A DNA stretch of 64,000 nucleotides, taken from contig NW_024037071.1 of assembly GCF_015706575.1 (NCBI RefSeq), positions 9,599,774 through 9,663,773 of the forward strand, in the 5' to 3' direction. The notes beneath the pieces are model-generated. The model was not told the DNA's origin and made no database searches. It saw nothing but the letters and a program-made list of their open reading frames with translations. Every line of letters starts with the position of its first letter. Positions within the stretch are counted from its first letter, which is position 1. The stretch comes from Patiria miniata. Lineage: Eukaryota; Echinodermata; Asteroidea; Valvatida; Asterinidae. Of this stretch, positions 35,872 to 48,700 are shown one piece after another. The position numbers were made by a program, and so were the translations under genes.

Positions 35872-37508
35872 ACTCGGCGTTGCGGGTTTGTTCTACATCC
35901 TGAGCAAGCTTCAGAGTGATCAGCATGCCATTTATACTCCGAGCTAGTGTACCTTGCCATAATGTGTGGCTTGTCAGGGAGCTGCTGCCGTAGTCTTTCA
36001 TTTAGTTGGCCCAAGGTTAACAAGGGGTTTTCATCATTTCTTGATCGTGAGTGTCTTCCGCATCTCTTCTGTTCTCACGAAGGTAAGAAGAATGCTGCGA
36101 GCAGTAAAGGCGCTTCGACCCGCGAGCGTTAGCAACAGCCAGATAATTGAATTGTTCTCCTTTACGGTTTCTAACAGAGTTTCATATTGTCTCAGCCTCT
36201 CTGAATTCCAGGATCGACGGCCATCTTTTCTCAGGATCGAGTCTCAATGACGAGGGACAAGAAAACGTAGAAATACCCAGAAATGTAAAGGCTTCAATGG
36301 GTAAGGAAATACCAAAAAAAAAAAGCACTGTCTGAATTTAAATGACCAAAGCGTTCAAATGAATGACAAAAAAACAAACAAACAAACAAACAAACGAATT
36401 TGCTTTTTCAATTCAACGCCGGTCGCCACTTGAGACGAATTTACCGAAATAAGGACGAATCAGAATGCTGCAACTTTGAATTATACTGCTACTTTAATGA
36501 AATCCGTAGGTGGCTTTTTAAAACTGAAATTGAGAATTGAGCTCGGCGATGTTTGGGAACGAAATGAAAGTGTTGTTATAGGGAATTCGTGTGTTATATA
36601 TGTTAGGATAGCTGGGAAAACCTATATTTATTTATTTGTAGACTTTTTTGAGGTATAAATATTAGACGATTGTGGCGCTGGAAGTGTTACCTACAAAATA
36701 TGAAGAAAATAGACAAACAACATCCCTGAATATTGCTCTGCCTAAACGTTTTGTGTGGGTGTATGATTGCGTAACACCCCGACAATGAGGATAAATTATG
36801 TATTCATTAACAGTAAGTAATGTAATCTTGGTTTTCCAGAGTAGTGCACCTTTTATTCGAAGTAGGGGAACGTCTCAATATTTCTAGTCAGTGGTCCCAT
36901 GGGCCTTAAAGGAACGACGAGATATTTTGCAGTAGTGTATGACGTTTTTCAGGAAAGGATTTTGTTCCAGTATTAGGCCTATGCAAATAATTATAATTCA
37001 AATGGGTCAAGGAGGACGTGGGTTAAAACATCTCCATGGTTAAAGCAAATCCCTTTATTTCGCGTCTGTGCTATACCCCACGCATTTATAACTGTACAGG
37101 CTACATGGAACATGTTGCCGAATTCTGTTAGCAATTTGCAAGTCGCCTTAGAAATTACTGACCCATACCCACTTCCACTGTTTAAAGGCGGAAGTTCGCG
37201 AGAAAAATACACAATACACATTCAGGCAAGTACCTACTTGCCTTCAACAACCACCATTCCCGGTTGACAAGTGCGATGGTGAACAACAACAAAACTGGCT
37301 CATTTTGAATATGAACGCAAACTGGATCACAATTGGATATCAACATAATAGGCAAGTTCATATGGGTCATGGATTCCCCGTCAGTGGGCCACCCACAAGG
37401 TTTACATTTTACAATGGACTGCTGTGATGTGGGATATGACATTATTAACACCCCAGGAGCGCACAGCAGCCGACATCACAGCAGTCAACAGTTACATTGT
37501 GACATTAA

Positions 37509-38036
37509 AGGGAATATACATTTGCAAACATTGGAAAACAAAACTTCCAAACTTTTACGAAATAGCTTACTAGGATGTTGGTAAATGAAAGTCTAAAGCA
37601 TCCTGTAAAATTATGGCACCTGGTGTGAAGTCATTTTCAAGACAAGTGGTATTTTGTATAAATTTCCAACGGTGGTCGGCCGACCACCGTTGGAAAAATC
37701 CTAACTATTTTTCAACTGCTGCTCCAATTATTTACCATTTTTGTTTAAAGCACAAATTTTGTTTGCTATTGGTTACATGTTCATGAACGGGTGAAGGCCA
37801 GCTAGACTGGTTTCCTTACCTTACAATTTTCCGGCATCTATAAATTGATTCATTTCATTTTTAGTGGAGTCAGGGAACCAGACTACTTGAACATTTTTGT
37901 TTTTGTCGCTTTTTCCAGCATTCCGAACACAAAACTTCAAACTTGTCAGTGTAGCAATATTTGATCTACTTTATACTAACCCCTCAAATAGTTCATTTCT
38001 GAAAATTACAGCAAAAGACAATGATGTACATTCCCT
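37509..38036. mobile_element. TTAA-flanked MITE (Kolobok-like), 528 bp
   Basis: Ends AGGGAATATACATTTGC and GATGTACATTCCCT, flanked by TTAA at 37505-37508 and 38037-38040. The interior (AGCATCCTGTAAAATTATGG) matches the truncated copy at 7763-7940. Confidence 0.8.
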
Positions 38037-39021
38037 TTAAGTCAAAAGGATATCATGCCAATAATAGTACTGCGGTTGCCAAGGCTTTGCATCGTTCGTT
38101 GATAAGCAAAGTTAATCCGATTACGTAACTGGACACCACAGACTGAGCAGTGAACTGATTGCACAAAAAAAAATCACTTTTTGAACGTTATTCATTAAAA
38201 AAAAATAAGTTCAGTATGATTTAAATGTTAAATTATAATAGTAGAACAAATCCTAAACTTCATATCGGTGAAAAAAAAGTCGCCGTTATTGATGCAAAAA
38301 AGTGTCAATACTGGACTACTGGTCACATGGTAAAGCTTACCTAAAAGTCGTGGAAAAATCGCTCGAAAAGGTCCCCAAATCTATTTACTTATCTCAATTT
38401 CTAGGAATCCTTACAATTTTTTTATTTCACGAGTATAGTTGAACACTAATATCCTTTAAGCACAATGTACCATTTAATATCATTTAAGCACAAATTTCAG
38501 CTTAATCTGTTGTTGCAAACGCCTGTGTTACACCTTGTACTTTCACTAAGGCAAATTTCGACTCGGACGTGGTCTGATCCGGTACGTTCCTACGGCCGAT
38601 TCGGCCGAAAGGATTTGGCCGATTTGGCCGTATCGGTGACGTAGTGCGTTATCAGCATACTCATTAGCGTGACTCGACGTGACTTTTCGTGGGTCTCGGT
38701 ATCGACCAATGGAAGCCCGCCAAAAAGGTGGACATTTATTAATGAATAACTCGTGAAGGAGGGGGTCGTACACATTTTTACTGCACACCATCATTTGTTG
38801 CAGCTTTGAAAAATGGACGTACCCAAACTTACTTTCCCAATTTTAATGAAAAAATACTGAACATATCAAAACGATTTTTAGCACATAGTTGGATAATTAG
38901 AAGGTAAACAAACTCCGAAAGTGGCATTAACACACGGTCTTCAACAAAACGGGAGATATTGATGTTCAAAGATTTTGCCCGCAAACGTGCAAAGGTCTGT
39001 GTAACGGTAATTTCAGCTTGT

Positions 39022-39346
39022 GTCATTCAAAGCTATAGAAAGCACTCAGAGAACGCAAGCCTGCGCCAAGGCTAAACACTTCCCGCCATATTGTCGGTAC
39101 ACCCAAAAGAAAGAAACGCGCATAAATGGTGAAGAATCCTTAAAAAATCCTGGATCCAGACTCAGATCCGGATCACTTCCTAAATCTTATCGATTTGAAC
39201 TTGTACCAAGGAACACCCCTGAAAAAATGTTTCATGCAAATCCGTCCATAACTTGTTGAGTTATCTTGTTAACAGGCAAACCATCCAACCAACTAACCAA
39301 CCAACCAACGAATTCCGATGAAAACATAACCTCAGTGGCGGAGGTA
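39022..39346. repeat. Dispersed repeat with (AACC)n-type stretch
   Basis: Contains ACTTGTTGAGTTATCTTGTT, a CCAACCAACTAACC stretch, and then AAAACATAACCTCAGTGGCG. It resembles a non-LTR retrotransposon tail, but no ORF is present. Confidence 0.45.
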
Positions 39347-39649
39347 ATAGAGTATTATGTAAGTGGCCAACAAGGCCGTAGCAACCGCAAGACTGATAAG
39401 TCCAAAAAAATTGAAAATGGCTGCCATTGCTTGTTATTTTACCAATATTTTTTCACAGGACAAATCTGCGATGGCCCTATAACCAAATATCTTTTTTAAA
39501 ACATACTCTTACCGTGTGCCAAATTCCACGCTTGAATCATCAAAGGCACAATTCCAGCACCCATCTGCCGTACTATAAGCTCTACGTGTTCGAAATGTTT
39601 TCTTGCTCATTCATATTATTATAAAAAAAATACTGCAAGATAAACTTAC

Positions 39650-39950
39650 GCGACCCCCGGCATGCTGGCAGTATTTATAGTCAGTTAGTAAGCACACTTT
39701 TCAGTTGACCCAACTAAAATCAACAATGACCACATTTGACCCCTAGATGACCTTTGACCTGAATTGTCTCAAGTCATCTTAAGTCCCGATACCCAAAGAT
39801 TATTGTCACCAAGTTTGTTTGAGAGTGAAGTCTGACTTTTCATATGACAGCACTAAACAGTTAACCTAACCAAAATGGAACACACATACACACAGACAGA
39901 AGGGATACACTATCGCAAGATCCCCCTATTGGCTAAAGCCAGGGGGGTAA
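39650..39950. repeat. Dispersed repeat, copy 2 (see 16205-16530)
   Basis: GGCATGCTGGCAGTATTTAT through CACTATCGCAAGATCCCCC to GGCTAAAGCCAGGGG, as in copy 1. Confidence 0.65.
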
Positions 39951-40119
39951 AAATAAGCAGTATGCGAAAAGGCCTTGCTGTGAATCGATCTCGGATCCAT
40001 TAGGTATGTTTAATGGCAACCACTCCTCGAATCTGCTTCCTAACCAAGAGATTTTATTAGTACCGTTAAGTGCTTGTTACAACTTTTAGGTTTTTACAGC
40101 TCCATGGTATATTGCTGGA

Positions 40120-40700
40120 TATCAAACACTGAGTGTACATTGTTTATACGTTCGTGAAGGGCAAAACCTAATATTGATTTAAATCACCCCGACCCAAAAT
40201 TCCATATTATGAATAACTAATGCGTACCCACTGCTATGTCGTCAGATTCGAACCAGCCAACCGATCCATAAGCTTGGTGGTCGAGTGGTAAGACGTCTGC
40301 ACTAGAAAGCAGGAGGTCGTGGGTTCGAGTGATTTTTTCCCCCAAACTTTGTCTCGGGAGGTAACACACTGAGTATACAGTGTTTATACGTCGGTGAAGG
40401 GCAAAACCTAAAATTGATTTACATCACCCCGGCGCAAAATTCAATCTTATGAATAGCTAATGCGGTACCCGCTGCTATGCACATCAGATTCGAACCAGCC
40501 AACCTATCCCATAAGCTTGGTGGTCGAGTGGTAAGACGTATGCACTAGAAAGCAGGTCATGGGTTTGAGTCCCACCTGAGTGATTTTTTTCCAACTTTCA
40601 CTCGGGAGGTAACACACGGAGTATACAGTTTTTATACGTCGGTGAAGGGCAAAACCTAATATTGATTTACATCACCCCGACGCAAAATTCCATCTTATGA
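40120..40700 (+). mobile_element. Tandem array of a tRNA-derived SINE (about 2.5 units of ~240 bp)
   Basis: Each head (40268 and 40512) resembles a tRNA: GCTTGGTGGTCGAGTGGTAA (A box) and GTGGGTTCGAGT or GGGTTTGAGTCCCACC (B box). The shared body has GGTAACACACTGAGTATACA and CGGTGAAGGGCAAAACC. The heads have lost parts of the cloverleaf, so these are not functional tRNA genes. Confidence 0.75.
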
Positions 40701-41429
40701 ACACCAAAAAAGGTTATTCAAGGCAAACCTGTGTTGATTTATATGCAAGCATGTTCACCTTTAATGAGACTTTGACATTACTGGACATGTTCAAACCAAT
40801 TGCAACACACACGGCAAAGTAACAAATTAGTTTTGTCTCCATTAATTAATAAAACAAAATTCACTTTACAAGTAAAAAAATTGTGCATGTACAGTATCTA
40901 ACAATACGGAAATACAATTTAGAAATATCGCGATATTAAAGTTAATTTAAAGTTATTTCTACCATGATTTTTGTCATTAATGAATTTGCCGACAAAGATT
41001 TTCCCTTTTCAAAATAAGGTTTTAGGCACTGCCAGATAGATTAAGCAAGAAGGCTTACGTGAAATCGAAGCCACAACCCTCTATTGAGTACCTCCTAATA
41101 GACAGCCTTACAGTAAGCGGTTGCCCAAGTTACAGGAAGAGTAGATCATTTGTCATTTGTGCATTTGTTTTGTTTGAAGCAACAAAAGTGCTCAAAATCT
41201 AAAGACGTATGCTAACAAATAACGTGATGAACTTTTAGCTCTGTGAATGCTATACATGCATATTCCGAGAAAACAATATTCTAGGATCTCCATTTCAATT
41301 CAAAAGTTGCCAAGTCATGTTTTGAACTGCGCCTGAAATCAGCCTCCAGAGCATGTTCTCATTTAGCCGATTGCAGCTATGCGATGTCACGCACTGAAGC
41401 GATGAATGATAGCACCCCATTCATTTTTG

Positions 41430-42767
41430 TGTGGGGTTCAATGTTTGGATTTAGAGTTCCATCAAGCCACTCTCTCTGACCACCTCCACAGCTGACAGTT
41501 GGCTCAGCAGGTGCTGTGCTGGGCTGCGGAGTTCCCTGCGCAGGGAGGACTGGGTCGAGTCCCTCTGGTATCCCGGGTAAGTCTTGGCATTCAGAAGCTT
41601 GTCCAACAGGTAGTGCAGCCACAGGGTTCAATGTTTGGATTTAGAGTTCCATCAAGCCGCTCTCTCTGACCACCTCCACAGCTGACGTCTGGCTCAGCAG
41701 GTGCCGGGCTAGGCTGCGGAGTTCCCTTCGCAGGGAGGACTGTGTTGAGTCCCTCCGGTATCCCGGGTAAGTCTTGGCATTCAGGAGCTTGTCCTAGGTA
41801 GTGCAGCCACAGGGGTCAATGTTTGGATTTAGAGTTCCATCAAGCCGCTCTCTGACCACCTCCACAGCTGACAGGTGGCTCAGCAGGTGCCGTGCTAGGC
41901 TGCAGAGATCCCTGCGCAGGGAGGACTGGGTTGAGTCCCTCCGGTATCCCGGGTAAGTCTTGGCATTCAGGAGCTTGTCCAGCAGGTAGTGCAGCCACAG
42001 GGTTCAATGTTTGGATTTAGAGTTCCATCAAGCCGCTCTCTCTGACCACCTCCACAGCTGACAGGTGGCTCAGCAGGTGCTGTGCTAGGCTGCAGATTTC
42101 CCTGCGCAGGGAGGTCTGTGTTGAGTCCCTCCGGTATCCCGGGTAAGTCTTGGCATTCAGGAGCTTGTCCAACAGGTAGTGCAGCCACAGGGGTCAATGT
42201 TTGGATTTAAAGTTCCATCAAGCCGCTCTCTCTGACCACCTCTACAGCTGACAGGTGGCTCAGCAGGTGCCGTGCTAGGCTGCGGAGATCCCTGCGCAGG
42301 GAGGACTGGGTTGAGTCCCTCCGGTATCCTGGGTAAGTCTTGGCATTCAGGAGCTTGTCCAGCAGGTAGTGCAGCCACAGGGTTCAATGTTTGGATTTAG
42401 AGTTCCATCAAGCCGCTCTCTCTGACCACCTCCACAGCTGACAGGTGGCTCAGCAGGTGCCGGGCTAGGCTGCGGAGTTCCCTGCGCAGGGAGGACTGGG
42501 TTGAGTCCCTCCGGTATCCCGGGTAAGTCTTGGCATTCAGGAGCTTGTCCAACAGGTAGTGCAGCCACAGGGTTCAATGTTTGGATTTAGAGTTCCATCA
42601 AGCCGCTCTCTCTGACCACCTCCACAGCTGACACGTGGCTCAGCAGATGCCGGACTAGGCTGCGGAGTTCCCTGCGCAGCGAGGACTGGGTCGAGTCCCT
42701 CCGGTATCCCGGGTAAGTCTTGGCATTCAGGAGCTTGTCCAACAGGTAGTGCAGCCACAGGACGTTG
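41430..42767 (-). repeat. Tandem array of ~190-bp units copied from the haspin terminal exon
   Basis: About seven head-to-tail units, with starts near 42767, 42567, 42377, 42187, 41997, 41812 and 41625 on the minus strand. The first is the genuine end of the kinase CDS; the others follow in what should be the 3' UTR or beyond. Units read LWLHYLLDKLLNAKTYPGYR and end in VVRESGLMEL and a stop, the second being fully intact. One unit is shortened by a few bases. High identity implies recent expansion or homogenisation. Confidence 0.93.
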
Positions 42768-45700
42768 GTGTGGGGGTTCCAGGGCTCCCAGTTGTTGCTT
42801 CACAGTCACGGAAAGCGAATGTAATGTAGGTGAAAATATTAATTAGATTTCAAAGGGATTACCGTTAACCACCACATATCCCTCTTTGTTTTACTTTAAA
42901 TCTGGTCTTCCTATATTTAATGGCCTGAAGTCCAACACAAGTCAGCAAAATATGTACTCAAATAAGCACTGAGTGCTCGATCTTATATAAAATTCCGCTA
43001 CAACAAAAAGAACATGCAGCTCATCTTAACATCCACAGAGATTGTTAAGGCAACCATGCACTGGGTGTACGAAGAGCACATGGCGCTTCACTCGTGATCA
43101 CTCCCAAGAGCTCCAGTGCTGAAAGTCAACCCTCAGGTTCGGTTCAGGTTCGATTCGGATTTGGTTGGGCAATTTTTATCTGAACATTGGTAAGGTTTGG
43201 CAGCAAATTAGAACGCCAAGACGTGTTGCCGCGGGAGTGTATCTGTTAACCCCTTAAGGACGGGGTGTAATGGGGACATTCCTCCATACATAGAGCAAGT
43301 GGCCCGCATGACTGCACAGCCTTTGTGTGGTAGCGGGACTGCACAAAAGCAGCAGCTGTGGAACTACCCACTAGCCCTGTGCCACGGCATACCACAGCTG
43401 GCTACTGCATTCCAATGAGGATTAGCGGCCGCGGCCATTACCGCTTCCCGTACGCGAGGGGTTAATCGTCTCCGTGCATAATAATCCTGTTTTAGAGGCC
43501 CTTTGTAGGACCCAGTCCCATGCCAGAATAAACCCAGCCATATCACACTGACTCTGCTTTACTGTGCGAACAATTTGGAAGTGCAAAATTTGGAATGTGA
43601 GTTGAGTTTTGTACGTGAAAAACATGTCCATATTGCCAATTTGGCCTTGGTCAAAATGAGATTGAGGATGCACAAACCGTCCCAACATGTAAATGCCATA
43701 CATTATACGCATGCTACAACTACAAGCACCATGGGATAGTACGGTACATGTATGCAGTATCTGGGCAAACCCAACCAATTACTGACTTGATTCAAGTCTA
43801 GGCATGCGACAGCAATGGCACTCAACAGTCGTCCTAACTCTCTCTTGGACTCCGGCGTTTTAATTATATACTAATATACAAATTATTGTTTGTGAGTGCA
43901 ATGGTAAGAATAATTTCATCTGTCACCGAATGAAATTATTCTTTCCATGAACGTGAAACATTCATTATTTGTTTTATATAACACCTGAATAAATCCTTGT
44001 CATCTGATTGGCTGACTTTTAATAGCCAATTTATTCAGGTTAAAAACTGTTTAAAAGTTCGACAAGTTCATCATATTCAATATATGCAAACTGTTCAACA
44101 GGTTGAGAACCATCATATTCAATTTATCTCGATTTGAAACAGCGCCACCACCGGCAGCAGTGACACAGTGCAATGGAAGTTCTATTGCACAGTGAATAGA
44201 ACTTCCATTGCAGCGGCGCGCGTTGGGATGAATAATTCAATGACATGTGATCAACGATGCGCCAATCAGATGAAGGGGATTTATTCGGGTGTTGTATAAT
44301 ATATAATACCCTCTAAATTAAGGGTTAACATGTGATTCAATTGTAGTTAATACAAATAGTAATACAGTATCTGTAGTTTTAGGAACCGTCATTTTGTGTC
44401 AGTTGCGTTAGATGGTTATTTCTAACTTACTTATTTTCATCTTTCATCTTCCGGTAGACATCAAACTGTGGGTCACCGCGGCCAGTGAAGAGTGTCTCAT
44501 CAGAGGAGAGATCACAGAACACTGTGCATCCATCTGTAAATGCCAAATGACAAACATATATAAATATCTTGAGTCACGGAAAAGAAGGAATCAATCACCC
44601 AGCCTGTAAACCACAGACAAGGACTTCCAAACACATCCCTAACCACTTCCCTTCTCTACTATGGTGACCCCTTACCTTCCTTTGGTCACGATCGCAGGGT
44701 CATATCAATCATTTTGGCATGTACCTCATATTGAACAGTGTTTTCCTTCTCCACACAATCACATCGCACAAATACTATTTCTTGTTCCCCCTCCTCGACT
44801 ACGACAGATCTCCTACCTTTCTCAAGTCTCGACAGGGTGAAGTCAATCATCCCAGCCAGTACTCCATGGCTCACCACCTTGATCTCCTCTCCCTCCAGCC
44901 AGAAGCTGACGGACTTGTTGGAAGTCGGGATGACCAGGACATTGCCCCAGTGGAGGTCCCGATGCTCAAACTCCAGGGACTGCTCAGCCACTGCCAGGGA
45001 CAAGGCTACTTGCTGGAAGATGCTGACGGCCTGATGGACGCTCTCAAGCTGGTAAGTAAAACATAGTATAACAAGTGAAGGGAAACTCAATTAAATATTG
45101 GTGTTCATCCTCAACCCTAACCCCCAAAAGAGTTCATTTGGAGTAAAGTACCACACACTACATAGTACTACAAAAACTATGTGTGGTAGTACTGCCTTCA
45201 GTTTACTACTAGTAGTATTCTGTAGCTTCAGGGAAGGTTAGGGTTAAGGGTAGAGTAGATCAATTGCAGCTATCCAAAACGTGGCTGACAAAATTATTGT
45301 TGAAAAGCTTACTTGGTTTAAAGCTTGTAATGGCACTTAACTCCCTGTGAAATTATTCTTTCTGGCATGCTGTCATTTTGAAGAAAACAGTAAAAAAAGG
45401 ACATTTCCAAAGATGCGTCAAGTGACGCATTTTTGACAATTTCCGTTACTAGTTGGTTTGTAATTTGGCGAATTTGTGAATGGGTGCGCGCAAGCATCGA
45501 CATGACATACACACGCGCGCGGTTGCTACTATTCGTCAGTTCAGTCATGACATCGTGTAGCTGCAATCGGCTGCATGAGAATGTGTCCCGGACGCTGATG
45601 TCGGGCGCAATTCAAAACATGACTCGGTAACTTTTGAATTGAAACTGAGATTCTAAACTGAGAACCTAGAACATTTTTGCATCAGGTCCAATAATTACAC

Positions 45701-48700
45701 AAGTGGTTCAAATCATTAAAACAAAAAGAAGTAAATAAGCTGATGTAGATATAAAAATCTATTTTGTAAACATACCGGATTACACAGAAACATCTGATGA
45801 ATGTACCAGTATCTTACCTTTTTACTCTCCAGGTCCATTCCACCATCGGCAAATTCAAACATGATGAACAACTGGTCTTCCGGGAAAAAATCTGGGGGCA
45901 AACAAATTAAGCCAACAAAATGGTTTGACAATAGTGGTGTGGATTTACGGGTAGTACGGGAACCGGGTATCCAATCGAAGTAAAATACGGGTAACCGTAA
46001 AAGAAAGCCAACCCCCAAATTCAAATCCTGGAAGTTGTCTAAAGAGCTTGATAGCTTTTCAGTGTAAACTTCATTTTTTTAGTAAGCGTCATCTGTAGCG
46101 CGTTAAAATGAACCCAAACGTGACATCTGTTTTGGATTTCACATGTATCCTGGTTTTCATTTTGAAAATTCCCCACAAATAGCATTGAAAAGCTATCAGT
46201 TTCACTGTCTGAGAAGTAACTTAGTAATTTGTAAATTTGGTAACGGGCACTCGATCCCATAATCTGGAACCCAGTTATGATGCACACCTCTATTTCACAA
46301 AAGTGAATGACCGAGTGTGGTTGTGAAGTTTTAAACCCTTAGACATTCTCATACCAAAGCCACCAGCAGACAACCTAACATTCGGAGAATATGAAGACAG
46401 ACTTTACACAAATTGAAGAGTACATGTTAAAGAACTATTCATAGTGTTTGTACTCAAAATTTCCTTCAACTGGAATCAATCGTAGCTTAACTGCAAACAG
46501 CAAGGTTTCACGTTGGATGTTGTTTTCCTATAAATAACTGAGACTAGGATCACCAACCTGGCCTATCGTTCTCAGATTCCTTCCTGTTGTTGTACTCGTT
46601 CCATTGATCTAGCAGCTTCTCAGGATAGCAGCCCCGACAGTAGGACACGCCGTTGACAGTGATGAACCCACCAGTGGTGCTGGTAGACGCATCTCTGAGG
46701 GCACTCAACTCCCTGGAAGTGGGAAGTACACAAACAAATGACATGTAATAATAGCAACAATACTTGGTATTATTATACTGCATTTTGGAACAAAGTACTA
46801 ATCAGTGTTATTCATTATTATTACTCCCCAACCCAAAATCATCAAGGTCATGAAACATTCCTTCAGACACAGGAAATCTCAGCTCCCTTGCACGTGTACA
46901 TGTATAAAGCTTCTTCCGTTATTTTCGGGGGAAAACAGCTAATTTAACCAGAATAACTAACCTACCCTCAGAGGTACACATAGACTGGTTCCCCGTCCCT
47001 CCATTGTCCTTTGGACTTCGAATGTAGCGCCAGGTATGCATTCATGTATGCAAATTGTATGCAGGACTTGCATTGGTCTGATTCCCTCTCCCTCCCCCTG
47101 AATTCAAAATCACGATAATGTTTGTGCGGAACCACCCTACTGCAAAATGGCAATGAATGCATCTACAATTTCTGTGGTGATGAGCTTTGATTTTCGCTGA
47201 ATTCGAAAGTGTCTCTGGCAACTATCAATAAAGACAGGGGCACTACTGTTCTTGAAATCTATGTAGTTGAAATGCTTAGGGTTGGGTTTGTTGTGCATCG
47301 GGTTGGGTTGACAAGGCCAAACCGACCTGAAACATTATAGATATATCCCAAATCCGAACCTGATCTGAACCCCCTAAAACCGACCCGACCCGACCAGACA
47401 AAAATACAAGGAAAACCACCCCGAAAAAAACCCTGAATAGCTGGCTTGGACAGCTGTGTCCACTTTTTGTGCCTGAACATACCTGTATCGCTTGAAACTC
47501 GTCGTCTCCAAGTAACTTAATCATACTCTACGGCACTCACAACTTGACCTACCATTAGGCCTGCATGTTATGTCGTACCGGGCACAGTGACTCTGCAACA
47601 AGTATTGCACCGTTTGAATTTCCGAAGTGTTTCAGGGTTTTTTTTGGGGGGGGGGAGTTATTTCCGGTTTTCCAAATTGGCTTTACCGACCTGACCTGAC
47701 TCGAAAATCGCAAAAGCAAAACCACACTACTGCCCGTCATTTTTGTCAGTCATTGTTGATTTATCATGTCAATCACGACTATCTGCAGACATGATGGGCA
47801 GGCGTCAGCCTTTGTGAAATGGCTAAACGTTTAAACGGTTCTCAAAATATTTGTTTAACGTTTACAAAAAATTCAGCGCAAAATCACACCCTTAGAGCAG
47901 TCACAGATAAAGGATGAAATCAACTCTTTCAAACCTGGAGATGACGATTTCTGGAAGAATCTCTTCAAACGATTTCTGTGGCTCACCATTCACCTGGCTG
48001 TCCCCCTCTATGGGTATAATCTAGCACACACAAGAAGAATAAACTCATACAGGTTACACCATTTTCTCAACATCCATCCTTGAAATGATTGAACTTTATT
48101 TTAATATTATCCAAATTTTGGAAAACTATCTACTTGACGAGGCCTCAACCACTACACAGGTGAGGCAGCTTCACTGCCTGTCGCCCGCTTCAAGGGCAAG
48201 CGCCTGCTTCAACTCATGAACGATGAACTCTTGAACACACGACACACATACAGTATGTCCCCCAAAAGTGATCTGAATATGAATATTTTTCAAATTACTA
48301 TATAATGATTAAGTTAATTTTGAAATTTTTTGATTGTGCAGATACTCCTTATCCTTGGCCTAAACCCCTATGAGTTTCATTTAATTTCAGTCACGCATCA
48401 CTACACAATTGTCAATTGATCGCAACAACGTTTTGGACCCTGTGACCAAGTTCCTTGCCTTAATCAATTTTAGTGCTGTGTTAATATGTAAGCTCTGTAA
48501 AATCCTTCATGTTGTGAAAAGGGCTGCGGTTGGGATTGGAATCATTTGCCTGGCTATACTGTCATCGTGGCAAGGCCTCAGTTTAATGCTCAAGGGCAAA
48601 TGATTCCAATCCCAAACCACATCAGCCTTTTTTTTCCACAACATGCAGGCTTTCCCACAGCTTACATAACGCAGCACTGAAATTCATTAAGGCAAGGAAC

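Larger units (their letters stand above)
22234..41420. other. 19-kb region without a supported gene, rich in repeats
   Basis: Only repeats and short open frames are seen. The missing first coding exon of the GPCR should lie here, spliced in phase 0 to 22233. A GC-richer patch at about 30230-30670 could be its 5' end or promoter but is unproven. Individual elements are listed separately. A (CAAA)n microsatellite is at 36370-36396. Confidence 0.6.

Noticed and set aside
40268..40340. Serine-type tRNA gene
   Set aside because: A and B boxes are present but the acceptor stem and T-arm are incomplete, and the same body follows each head; a SINE explains it better.
41377..42809. Chain of ORFs with VAALPVGQAPECQDLPGIPEG
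   Set aside because: They are the wrong frame of the haspin terminal-exon units; the native frame gives the kinase C-terminus with a stop in each unit.
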